This document shows positions 48,540-57,343 of a DNA stretch of 64,000 nucleotides, in pieces. The notes beneath the pieces are model-generated. The model saw nothing but the letters and a program-made list of their open reading frames with translations, made no database searches and had not been told where the DNA came from. The DNA is from Winogradskyella sp. (GTDB lineage Bacteria > Bacteroidota > Bacteroidia > Flavobacteriales > Flavobacteriaceae): NCBI RefSeq assembly GCF_003712105.1, contig NZ_RHLG01000002.1, positions 1 to 64,000 of the forward strand, in the 5' to 3' direction. Numbering within the stretch: position 1 is the stretch's first letter; each line of letters starts with the position of its first letter. The translations under genes and the position numbers were made by a program.

Positions 48540-50645
48540 TTACTCTTTTCGTTTTAAAAATATAAATTCACCACCTTCGTGATTAGCATTTCTGATAACT
48601 CCATATTGTGGAATATTATCAGTATTTGCCAACACCACTTCTTGGATAGTACTAAACAAATCACTAGCCTTTAGGTGTATGGCATTATTCTCTTTGAGTG
48701 TTTTAAGTAGGTATTTTATAAATACGCTCTCGTCTGGTACAGGTTTGTCCAAACCGCTTGTCATGGCATTACGCGCATTTTTATTTAAAAGCTTTTCTAC
48801 AGCTTTTGTTGATGTTTCAGAGGTTACATCTCTATTAAATTCAAAAATCGAGCCACTAAAGCAAGCATCACTAATAAGCAAGGTGTGTTTTGTTTTAATG
48901 TTAGTGATGTAATCTTTAATATCTAGATTAGACATCCATGAACTTTTACTGTCTAACTCTGCATCAGAAGGCAACCAATAGCCGCGTTTAAAATCTGAGT
49001 CATATACACCATGTCCGGCATAGAATATTAGTAAATGGTCTTTGCTAGAGCTTATTTCGTAAAGTTGATGCAATGCATCAAAAATTTCTTTACGTGTTGG
49101 ATCTTTTAAAAATGTAACATTAGAGGCACTAAACGCATAATTATTTACTAACACGTCTTTAAATTCTTCGGCGTCTTTAATAGGGAATTTTAAATCGCTA
49201 ATGTTATCATCCTCATAGTTTTGTTCTGCTATGACTAATGCTCTATATGTATATTGAGATACAACATCTTTTTTCTCAGGGATAGGTTGAGCACCTCTTG
49301 TGGCTCCATTTCTACCAAGATTATTGGTTAAGTTTTGTACTTGTTTTTTGAGTGTGTTTATTTCTTTTTCGAGTTTCGAAATTTTAGCACGCATTGTTTT
49401 ATTTTCACCTTCAAGAAAAGCTACTTTTTCAGCATCAGAAAGTTTTGCATAGTATCTAGCACGTTTTTCAGCTTCACGTCTTTTTCTATTGGTAGATTTT
49501 TTTTGAGTCGACGCAATTTGAGCTTTCTTTTTAGCATTTTGTTCGGCTAAAATTCTATCTCTTTTCGCCATTTTTTTTAAAGTTTCTAAAGTCTTATAGG
49601 CATATTGTTTGGCGGCTTCTTCGTTTCCAAGTGCTTTATGTAAGGCAGTTATCTCTTTAAGCTTATCAATATGGGCATTACTTAATTCGCCATTAACTGA
49701 TTTAATATCTTCAAGCTCAGAAATAGCGGATTCCAGTTGCGGAGTAGTCTTTGGTTTGTATATGTCAACAGCAGTATTATAAGGCATTTTGCCGTTGTCA
49801 TCAACAATGTTATAGTCGAACTCATACGTATACATCTCTGTATACGAATCTTCGATGTACTCTAAAGAGCTACTATCTTCGTTTTTGATGATTGGATTAA
49901 AGTTTATTGGTTCTGGTGATGCAAAACCTTTGAGTGTTAGGGTTTCATAAGGTGGTGCAAACTGAAAAAAACAACTCTCGAAAGTGACCGTTTTCTTCGG
50001 AGGAATTTGACGCTCATTACCCAATAAAGCACAGTTAACATTTGGGATAAACCCTGTTAACTCACCTTTAGTATTGATTTCTACAACACTAAAGTATATG
50101 GGACTATCAGAATGATTTGTGACTTCTAAAATCGCAGCAGAATCACTAGTGTTAAAATTGAAAATTCCATCAGTTTCTATTGCATCAGTTCTTGGTGTAA
50201 TTTTTAGAGTCTCCTCATCATAACGAACAGGTAATAGTCTGAAACTAAACTTATAGTCTTCATTTTTTAGTTTTAAATTTTTAATTCTATACCCATATGC
50301 ATATTGGTTCATTTTATCCTCCAATATGCTTAAGACTTTATCAGGTTTTGAATTATCAATTTTGAAAATAACACGATTATCAGGCACTTGCGTAATAAGA
50401 TAATTAGTGCCGTCAAAAGATAAATCGAGATTGCTTTTAGTCTTATCATTAACGGTAAAGCCTAATCCTTTTAGAGACATAAATTTTTCAACGTCTTGTT
50501 TAAGATTTATGTTATTAAATGAAGTGTCAAAATTGACTTTGACGTCAACCGAATTATATGATGGAGCAGGCGCTGGCGGCGGTAAATCCTGAGCTATACT
50601 GGTGTAAAAGCTCAATAATAACAATATTCTCAGTAGCCTTTTCAT
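48540..50645 (-). CDS. Secreted DUF4384-coiled coil-caspase protein
   Basis: This 701-residue protein has a signal peptide (ILLLLSFYTSIAQ), a region like the C-terminus of its neighbour with a DUF4384-type domain (about 110-290; PIYFSVVEINTKGELTGFIPN, FAPPYETLTLKGFAS), a helical and charged coiled-coil segment (about 300-445), then the motif TRGAQPI (Arg450), and a C-terminal caspase domain (about 465-700) with YRALVIAEQNYED, His545 in FYAGHG and Cys595 in SDACFSG. The domain order is the reverse of the upstream gene's. The motif is placed so that cutting would free the caspase domain from the coiled coil. Confidence 0.9.
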   Translation of the reverse strand: MKRLLRILLLLSFYTSIAQDLPPPAPAPSYNSVDVKVNFDTSFNNINLKQDVEKFMSLKGLGFTVNDKTKSNLDLSFDGTNYLITQVPDNRVIFKIDNSKPDKVLSILEDKMNQYAYGYRIKNLKLKNEDYKFSFRLLPVRYDEETLKITPRTDAIETDGIFNFNTSDSAAILEVTNHSDSPIYFSVVEINTKGELTGFIPNVNCALLGNERQIPPKKTVTFESCFFQFAPPYETLTLKGFASPEPINFNPIIKNEDSSSLEYIEDSYTEMYTYEFDYNIVDDNGKMPYNTAVDIYKPKTTPQLESAISELEDIKSVNGELSNAHIDKLKEITALHKALGNEEAAKQYAYKTLETLKKMAKRDRILAEQNAKKKAQIASTQKKSTNRKRREAEKRARYYAKLSDAEKVAFLEGENKTMRAKISKLEKEINTLKKQVQNLTNNLGRNGATRGAQPIPEKKDVVSQYTYRALVIAEQNYEDDNISDLKFPIKDAEEFKDVLVNNYAFSASNVTFLKDPTRKEIFDALHQLYEISSSKDHLLIFYAGHGVYDSDFKRGYWLPSDAELDSKSSWMSNLDIKDYITNIKTKHTLLISDACFSGSIFEFNRDVTSETSTKAVEKLLNKNARNAMTSGLDKPVPDESVFIKYLLKTLKENNAIHLKASDLFSTIQEVVLANTDNIPQYGVIRNANHEGGEFIFLKRKE

Positions 50646-50646
50646 A

Positions 50647-52635
50647 TTATTTATCCTTTACGATCTCATAGACAAACTCCGTAGAATAACCTTCAACATT
50701 CGAGGTGTCAGATTCTCCAGTATTTCCACGTGTTTTAGTATAGGTCTGCCCAACAAAACGTTCTAATGGGTTGGTATTGGTATTGCCTCGTGTTTTTACT
50801 GTAGGTGCAAAATTAATAGGCTGAGATGTTGCGAAGCCTTTAAGAATTAAAGTCTCATATGGAGGTCCAAAGGTATATCTACATGTAGTGATAATTTTGG
50901 TTTGTCCAGGCATTAGTTTTAATTCTTGGGCATTAGGATTACAGCCACCACCTACATTTGGATTTGGCATAAATGCTGCGATTTCACCTTTAGAGTTAAT
51001 TTCTATAATACTGAAATACAACGGCTGGTCGCTTTTATTGGTGACTTCTAATCTAGCAGCTTGCTTTAAAGCATCATTTCTTTTTGACGCTTGTACCTGA
51101 AATTTACCTGCTTCATTAGTATAAGCACCTTCTTCTAACATTTCAATTTCATCAATATCGCTATCATATTCTGCAGGTAGTAGTCTAAACTCAAACTCAT
51201 AATCCAAATTATCTAAGGTTAATTGTTTTAGATAACTACCTTGTGCGTAATTAAAGATGGTTTCTTCAATTTGTTTTAAATTATAATTACCATCAATACG
51301 GGTTTGTGTATAAATGGAATTTCCACCATTAGCTGTTAATACAGATAGTTCTGTATTGTCTTTTTCGGATATAATTATGTCTGCCTCAGTGTCTTCTTTT
51401 ACGATGCTTCCAAAACTGTTGGTCTCTAAGAATGATTCAATATTATCCTTGACACTTTTAGTCTTAACCGATTTTTCAAAAAATACATTCAAAGAAATAT
51501 CACCATAACTAGGCTTATCTACAAATACCCAGTAGGCTTTATCATTTTTGTCTGGTAAAGCTTTATCTAATTTAATTAAGGCATCATTATAGTTGGCTTT
51601 AGTAATTTTACCTGAAGCGATAATTAAGTCTTGTGTTACTTTGCTCGTGCCTGCTGGCAAAACATGTACTGTAGTTTCTTTAAATAAACGCTGAAGCTTA
51701 CCGCCATTGATTTTTATAATATCTGGTCTTGCCACTCTATTGACAGAGAAATAAGGTTGTTGCTTTACATATTCGCCTTTAAATATTTTGTAGTTAACAT
51801 CACCTTCAATTGTTGGGTTTTGTTTAGGTGAAATGACATTCATATTGGCAGCAATTGATGAGAATAGCCTGCTGTATGTAAAGTCCGTACCTAATTGATT
51901 CATAGCTTTAGCAAATGCAAAACTCAATGAGCCATATCCTTCGTATTCGTAGTTAAGCTCATCTGCGGATGCGCCCGAGAACATTACAAATGGTGAAGCA
52001 TCATCCGACAGATTTACTTTTTCTACTAAACCACTTCCAGGTGTGTTTCGGTTAGAACTTGGCGTCCAATCTGGTGGTGCAAATGTACCTTGACCACCTC
52101 GCGCTTTGCCACCACGAGAAGCAGATCCAGAGTGACAACTATCTAATAGCATTAGTAATTGCCCATCTTTACCAATAGCATTTCTATAATTAGCAATGAT
52201 ATTGCCAAGCTCGTCATCTCTGATATGATTTTCACCTTTGTAATTAGATGTATATCTCACAAGAGCGTCATAAGGTACAAGTGCTTCGTCTTTATCATCG
52301 ATTTCGTCACCATTATTATCGAAAATTTGTTGTCCATGACCCGAGTAGTGAATCACAACAATATCGCCTGGTTTAAGTTTTTCCTGTAAAGCTTCAAAAG
52401 CGTTTAAAATGCCTAGTCGTGTCGCTTCGGCATCTTTTAATATTATAATATTTTCATCTTTAAAATCATGCTTTAAAAGTGCGCCTTTAATTAAAGGGAC
52501 ATCGTTAACTGAAGATATTTTAGACCAGCCTGTTTTTGGCTGATAGTCACCAACCGCAACAATTAGCCCGTACTTTTCAGCAAAAGTGCTTAACGAAAAT
52601 GTAAGGCATAATAAAAGAAGTATAATTCGTTTCAT
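50647..52635 (-). CDS. Secreted metacaspase-DUF4384 protein
   Basis: This 662-residue protein has a signal peptide (IILLLLCLTFSLSTFA), then a type I metacaspase-like p20 domain (about 21-290) with YGLIVAVGDY, the catalytic His in IHYSGHGQQ (His100) and the Cys in LLDSCHSGSA (Cys167). A Gly-rich loop with two RG sites (Arg174, Arg179; ARGGQGT) follows the Cys, where caspases carry their self-processing linker. Residues about 440-610 include a DUF4384 domain. The tail carries two further motifs, TRGNTNTN (Arg616) and TRGNTGES (Arg636), as insertions missing from the aligned region of the downstream neighbour. Gap to that neighbour is 1 bp. Confidence 0.92.
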   Translation of the reverse strand: MKRIILLLLCLTFSLSTFAEKYGLIVAVGDYQPKTGWSKISSVNDVPLIKGALLKHDFKDENIIILKDAEATRLGILNAFEALQEKLKPGDIVVIHYSGHGQQIFDNNGDEIDDKDEALVPYDALVRYTSNYKGENHIRDDELGNIIANYRNAIGKDGQLLMLLDSCHSGSASRGGKARGGQGTFAPPDWTPSSNRNTPGSGLVEKVNLSDDASPFVMFSGASADELNYEYEGYGSLSFAFAKAMNQLGTDFTYSRLFSSIAANMNVISPKQNPTIEGDVNYKIFKGEYVKQQPYFSVNRVARPDIIKINGGKLQRLFKETTVHVLPAGTSKVTQDLIIASGKITKANYNDALIKLDKALPDKNDKAYWVFVDKPSYGDISLNVFFEKSVKTKSVKDNIESFLETNSFGSIVKEDTEADIIISEKDNTELSVLTANGGNSIYTQTRIDGNYNLKQIEETIFNYAQGSYLKQLTLDNLDYEFEFRLLPAEYDSDIDEIEMLEEGAYTNEAGKFQVQASKRNDALKQAARLEVTNKSDQPLYFSIIEINSKGEIAAFMPNPNVGGGCNPNAQELKLMPGQTKIITTCRYTFGPPYETLILKGFATSQPINFAPTVKTRGNTNTNPLERFVGQTYTKTRGNTGESDTSNVEGYSTEFVYEIVKDK

Positions 52636-52641
52636 GATATT

Positions 52642-54075
52642 TTAATTTAAATCAAACAGGCTAAACGAAATACCAAAATAGTAACCAAAATCATATACGT
52701 TTTTGGTAAATGAATCGATATCGTTAAATGAGGTCGTGTCACCAATATTGGCACCATTTGTTAATTGCCTTACTGGTCCATAAGCTAGACCACCAGATAA
52801 GGACAATCTACTTTTACTACCGAAGAATAACGATGGGCCAAATAAGAAATTAACACCATTAATTTGATCATCTCCAGATATTGGGATAGATAAACCAAAG
52901 CTTCCGCCAATATTAAAGTTTTCTCCTATAAAAGGATAAAAATTAATCATTGTACTTAGGTTAGGTACAAAATAATCATTTTGATCAGCTCCAATTACAC
53001 CATTTTGGTCGATAAAAAAGTCTTGAGAATTATCGCCAAAATTATTCAGTGTAAAAGCAACACTTGTGTTGATTTTAAAACCACCTTTTGAGTATAGCTT
53101 AATATGTCTGGTTTTTAACGTATTTGCTTCATCATCATTTTCGATTTGTGTAGAAAACTCACTCTGAACAAACTTCAATTCAATATCAACCTTATCAGCA
53201 GAGATTTCATAGTCGTATGTTTGCTCAAAATTTGAAGCTTCTAGCAGGGTGTAAAGAGATTTAAGCTCGTTTAAGCTTTGTAAACTCTGATTAGTTGACG
53301 AATTTAAGTCATTCATCAAGCGTTGCAGATTATTAAGAGCAATGTTTCTTGAAACTAATTCGCCTCTAGATACGGTTTGCTCTGTAGCAATATTGCTTTC
53401 AATATCTTTAGACATAATGTCTATATTACTCTCAAGCTCTGCCTTACTATCCTTAATGGACTTCTCTACTTTAGTGATATATCTATAAAAATTATCCTTT
53501 GCACTAGGAAGTCTTACATCTTGCTCGGCATCGGCAGTATTTACAAGGTTTTCTATAATTTGTTCCTTGTCCAGATTTGGATTTAATAAGTTAGAAATAA
53601 ATGTTGTTTTTAAAGCCGAAACATTTGTAAGCGTATTATTTAAATCTTCAAAACTCGAACTAGCATTTGCACTACCTCTTGAAGCACCTTCGGACTTAAA
53701 CATTCCTGTTTCAGGCAAATTAGAGGTGTTGAGGTTAAGCTGGTCGCCAGTAAACGAGTTTAAACCACCTAATAAAGAACTAAAATTGAATCCTTGTCCT
53801 TTGCTAATCAAATCTTCTTCCTTAACATCCGTTTTTACTTGAACGGCGAAAGGATTTACATTTTGAAGTTTTAGCTCAACCTGACTATTGCGTTTTAATT
53901 TAGGGTTTTCTAACGTGTCAATAACCGTATTCGTTTTGTCTATGAGTAAGTAGTTCACTTTTTCTGTTTGGTAATCGTACTCAACTCTGTAATGCTTCTG
54001 AGCCTGTAATAGTGAAGTACTTATTAATACAATAGCAAAAAATGAGACTGTAGTTTTCAATAGTTTTGATTTCAT
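52642..54075 (-). CDS. Secreted outer-membrane-like protein with helical stalk
   Basis: The start chosen is ATG at 54073-54075 (477 residues), giving signal peptide LLKTTVSFFAIVLISTSLLQAQ. Residues about 27-90 are beta-rich. The motif SRGSANAS (Arg133) lies in a Gly/Ser/Asn-rich segment. A long helical, probably coiled-coil region follows (about 140-300), then beta strands ending in an outer-membrane-like C-terminus (NIGGSFGLSIPISGDD, LSLSGGLAYGP, YYFGISFSLFDLN). I do not recognise the family. As one of only two proteins of the operon without a recognised enzyme domain or protease fold, it could be an effector or anchoring substrate; that is inference. Gap to the metacaspase gene is 6 bp. Confidence 0.8.
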   Translation of the reverse strand: MKSKLLKTTVSFFAIVLISTSLLQAQKHYRVEYDYQTEKVNYLLIDKTNTVIDTLENPKLKRNSQVELKLQNVNPFAVQVKTDVKEEDLISKGQGFNFSSLLGGLNSFTGDQLNLNTSNLPETGMFKSEGASRGSANASSSFEDLNNTLTNVSALKTTFISNLLNPNLDKEQIIENLVNTADAEQDVRLPSAKDNFYRYITKVEKSIKDSKAELESNIDIMSKDIESNIATEQTVSRGELVSRNIALNNLQRLMNDLNSSTNQSLQSLNELKSLYTLLEASNFEQTYDYEISADKVDIELKFVQSEFSTQIENDDEANTLKTRHIKLYSKGGFKINTSVAFTLNNFGDNSQDFFIDQNGVIGADQNDYFVPNLSTMINFYPFIGENFNIGGSFGLSIPISGDDQINGVNFLFGPSLFFGSKSRLSLSGGLAYGPVRQLTNGANIGDTTSFNDIDSFTKNVYDFGYYFGISFSLFDLN

Positions 54076-54103
54076 AATTGATAAATAATAATTTTGAAAG
54101 GCT

Positions 54104-55510
54104 TTATTTCTTAACCTTCCAATAAATTTTGTCTTTAAGTTTTGTAAGGTAGAGATGTTTTCTGTTGATGGCACGTTTACCCGATTTTATAATATCGAAT
54201 ATATCTGCTATAATTGAGTTTGTATCTGCAAAGTATGAATGACTTAATAGGCTAGTATCAATACCAGTGGCGTCGATGGTTTCTACGCCGTCAATAAGTA
54301 CTAATTTTTCTCCAGCATCACCTGCACGCGCATTACCATGTATTAATTTGGATGCTTTTAATGCTAAATCATCAGAATTTACATAAAGCGTAATTGGTTT
54401 TTCTGTGGAACTAACCATTTTAGGAGCAATATTGTTTTTAAAGACATCTGCATCTATATCTGGTGCTGCTAATATGATTTCTTTAATATTAGCTTTGAGA
54501 TTCGGATTCTCATTCATGACATCGACTATTGCTTTAGTCAATCCGCGATTACCCATACTATGTGCTACTAAATAGATGTCATCAGCACCAGATTTAGATA
54601 AATAATCTTCTAAGAATAATTTTATGTTTTTTTGAGACCATTTTATGTTTTTTTCATCTCTTCCGTATCTAAATGTTGAGGCTTGAGATGGCCAACTGTA
54701 AAAGACAGGTTTACCTTCAAATTTTAAGTCATAAGAGATTTGTGCTGTTCGTTTTGCTGCTTCTTGGAAAGACGTATTATAACCATGTACAAATAAAAAT
54801 GAACTCTTTTTATCTGACCTTCTTATATCTTCTGCAAGCTTTTTAAAGAATTTAGTTCTATCCAGTAGTTTTACCTTTTGAAGCATCAAATGTTTTGATG
54901 GGTCTTCAGAAAATTCAAACTTCCATATCGACGGACTTTCTATCTCGCCAACTCTATGGTCGTGAGGTATACTCACCTCTACAATACCATATTTAAGTGA
55001 GGAACGTTTAACCCCAAAGCGCTTGTTTAGAGTGGTGTTTTTGGTATCATTACGATCAGTACCAAAATAGACATCAAGAGTCACATAATCTGGACTTTTG
55101 GTATCACCTCTATCGTTATCATCGGTAACTGAAACACGTTGCAAACAAATTGTAATAGTTTCATTACTAACTGTTCCGCCTACTGAATAGCGTATTAAAA
55201 TAATTAAATTATTTCCAGAATCGAATCCATTATTGGTTAACAACCAAAATTTAAAATCGAAAGCATTAAACGCTTCAATTGCATTAAAATTTTGAACATT
55301 GCCATTAACCGAAACATTTATATCTAAATCATTTATTGAAACATCTTCATCAAGAACTACTAATTGAAATTTTGAGTAATCGCTTGTGTTGGTTAAACAA
55401 TTTTCTTGATTAAAGCTATTGTCACTTATTCCAAAAACTGCTTGGTTTTGACTCCAACATACAGTGCAATTGAATATTGCAAAAAATAGTATGTAAAAAG
55501 ATGTTTTCAT
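54104..55510 (-). CDS. Secreted DUF900-type alpha/beta hydrolase
   Basis: The start chosen is ATG at 55508-55510 (468 residues), beginning with signal peptide SFYILFFAIFNCTVCWSQ. The N-terminal about 115 residues are beta-rich with three Cys. The motif DNDRGDTKSP (Arg134) marks the border to a hydrolase domain of the DUF900 family (about 142-440) with VDVYFGTDRN-like opening, SFLFVHGYNTSF, FYSWPS, nucleophile Ser318 in VAHSMGN, acid residue in AAPDID and probable His424. The substrate is unknown; lipase or esterase activity is possible, so this could be a membrane-damaging effector released by cleavage. Confidence 0.88.
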   Translation of the reverse strand: MKTSFYILFFAIFNCTVCWSQNQAVFGISDNSFNQENCLTNTSDYSKFQLVVLDEDVSINDLDINVSVNGNVQNFNAIEAFNAFDFKFWLLTNNGFDSGNNLIILIRYSVGGTVSNETITICLQRVSVTDDNDRGDTKSPDYVTLDVYFGTDRNDTKNTTLNKRFGVKRSSLKYGIVEVSIPHDHRVGEIESPSIWKFEFSEDPSKHLMLQKVKLLDRTKFFKKLAEDIRRSDKKSSFLFVHGYNTSFQEAAKRTAQISYDLKFEGKPVFYSWPSQASTFRYGRDEKNIKWSQKNIKLFLEDYLSKSGADDIYLVAHSMGNRGLTKAIVDVMNENPNLKANIKEIILAAPDIDADVFKNNIAPKMVSSTEKPITLYVNSDDLALKASKLIHGNARAGDAGEKLVLIDGVETIDATGIDTSLLSHSYFADTNSIIADIFDIIKSGKRAINRKHLYLTKLKDKIYWKVKK

Positions 55511-55531
55511 GATATACTGCTTCAATTAGTA

Positions 55532-57067
55532 CTAACGTCTTTTCTTTTTACGTTGCTTTTTAAGATACTTTCTTAAACTCTTATACCCAGCTTTTTTAGC
55601 TATAATTTCTGGGCGTTTACCGTCATTATTCTTAGCTCCAGCATATAGACCGTTATCTATTAAAAGTTTACAAAGGTTATAATTACCTGTTCTAGCAGCT
55701 TCGTGCAATAATGTATTGCCGTAGCTATCTTTTACAGATGTGTCGGCACCGTTTGCAATAAGTATAGCAGCTATTTCATATCGGTCATTACTTACAGCAC
55801 GTTGTAATAAAGTTTGTGAAGCATTAATGCCTGCATCAGCTAATATATCATTAGAAAGCAATAACTCTATTGCTTTTATGTTTCTTGAGCTGTAGGCCAT
55901 GTCTAATAATTCTCTGGCTAGGTCATCTGAAATATCTTTTTCAGCAGAAACTTTAAGTATTTTGCCAAGCGCATCAAGATTATTATTTTTTAGTGCTACT
56001 TTTTCTAATCTCGGTGCGGATGTATTATATTTTCCATTAAATATCCATTGGTAAATGCTCCAGCTATCAAAACGATCACTCAGATTATTTTCTATGGCGT
56101 ATTCTATATTTTCATAAACGGCAGTAATTAAGGCATGGCTTGGTACTGCTGTGATTTTATGTGATTGGCAACCAGCAGTGTATTTTACTTGATCCCATTG
56201 TACTGTTTTTACACAATTACATGATGCATCGTAGATATAATCACCGGTATAACCAGCGCTACTATATTTTACTGCACCTCGTACAAGAATACCTTCAATA
56301 AATCCGTTTTGGTCAAACACTGGACCACCTGAGTTACCAGGGAAAGAATCTATATCACTTTTAAACCATTTACTTGGTGAGTTGTCAATTACTACTGCAT
56401 CCGTAGCAAATTTTAGTGGTAAACCTGTTGGGCAACCAATAGTGTTAATTGCACCACCTTCTAACACTTTTCCGCTAGTTCTAAATCTATAAGGCGCTCT
56501 ATCAGATTTGCGTTTAAGCCTCAAAACAGCGTAATCATCATCTGATGTGTTTTCTATATACTCTGAAGTGATAATACTCTCAACTTCAAAGATGTTTTCT
56601 TTTTTAAATTGTAGTTTTCTATTATTTACAAATTCAGACTCGCTGGTATAATCAAACACCCAAACAAATTGGTTTGCATCTTCCATTGAATTAATACAAT
56701 GACCAGCGGTAACTAAGATGTCTGGAGCAATTAAAAATCCTGTACAAGAGCCAATAGCAGGTTGGTCTAAAAATCGCACATCATCAGCAAAGTTCGATGT
56801 TCCAAATTGCCTAGTCAGTTTTTCTCTCAACGACCAAGAGTAAAACTCGTCTTCGTAAATGTTTTGTTTTGAGATCATAACAGCAGTAGCTCTTACAAAG
56901 TCTTCGTAGCCTTCTGCATCTTTTACTTCTACACGACCGTCTTTACCAAAGACGCCTCTTGAAACCTTTGAACCGGGTTCTGCAAATGGGTATTCTATTT
57001 CGGTATTTTGCGAGAAATTAAATGCACAAACTAATAGTGCACTTAATAAAAGTGTAAGTTTTTTCAT
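55532..57067 (-). CDS. Secreted trypsin-like serine protease with ankyrin repeats
   Basis: This 511-residue protein is the first gene of the operon. Signal peptide KKLTLLLSALLVCAFNFS is followed by a short propeptide-like stretch with SRGVFGKDGR (Arg37, Arg45), then a V8/trypsin-like domain (about 55-320) with catalytic His123 (VTAGHC), Asp178 (DDDYAVLRL) and Ser246 (FPGNSGGPV). Three to four ankyrin repeats (about 385-505, e.g. NTLLHEAARTGNYNLCKLLIDNG) and a basic tail (KKQRKKKRR) end the protein. Chymotrypsin-fold proteases are often activated by cutting near the N-terminus, so the Arg-Gly motif is well placed for activation. Upstream lies the gene-poor 57-58 kb region. Confidence 0.92.
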   Translation of the reverse strand: MKKLTLLLSALLVCAFNFSQNTEIEYPFAEPGSKVSRGVFGKDGRVEVKDAEGYEDFVRATAVMISKQNIYEDEFYSWSLREKLTRQFGTSNFADDVRFLDQPAIGSCTGFLIAPDILVTAGHCINSMEDANQFVWVFDYTSESEFVNNRKLQFKKENIFEVESIITSEYIENTSDDDYAVLRLKRKSDRAPYRFRTSGKVLEGGAINTIGCPTGLPLKFATDAVVIDNSPSKWFKSDIDSFPGNSGGPVFDQNGFIEGILVRGAVKYSSAGYTGDYIYDASCNCVKTVQWDQVKYTAGCQSHKITAVPSHALITAVYENIEYAIENNLSDRFDSWSIYQWIFNGKYNTSAPRLEKVALKNNNLDALGKILKVSAEKDISDDLARELLDMAYSSRNIKAIELLLSNDILADAGINASQTLLQRAVSNDRYEIAAILIANGADTSVKDSYGNTLLHEAARTGNYNLCKLLIDNGLYAGAKNNDGKRPEIIAKKAGYKSLRKYLKKQRKKKRR

Positions 57068-57343
57068 GTTGCAAGTTTGTTAATAGCGCACTAAAGTTAA
57101 AATTTTTAAGTCAGAATCCTTTAAAATTAGCAACTTAATAATGCGTAATTGATTAATATTTCGATTGATAAAAATTTGATTTTAGACCCAAACTATATCA
57201 AATAGCTTTTCTAAAATCGAATAGAAAAAATCAATTTCCTTGCCAAAATAAAATTATGTAATGTTCTTAGAGTTAGTAATTTAAAGGTAATCCCTTTAGA
57301 AATAAGGGTTTGAATCAGTTGATAATTTTTTTTGAAAATATCG
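57068..57343. other. Intergenic region upstream of the protease operon
   Basis: I see no gene. The region must contain the operon promoter (minus strand); a sequence TAACTTTA at about 57093-57100 (minus strand) is near the -7 consensus, but no good -33 box accompanies it. Confidence 0.4.

Noticed and set aside
48540..50645. RG dipeptides elsewhere in the window as evidence for the motif
   Set aside because: Plain RG occurs at background level in ordinary proteins such as Rho (QRGMIV) and the endonuclease (ARGVLY). Only the extended pattern at flexible positions was counted.
35180..57067. Cytoplasmic anti-phage defence island
   Set aside because: All ten proteins have export signals, and no nucleic-acid sensor, reverse transcriptase, CRISPR or gasdermin-like gene is seen. 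A defence role cannot be excluded but is not the simplest reading.
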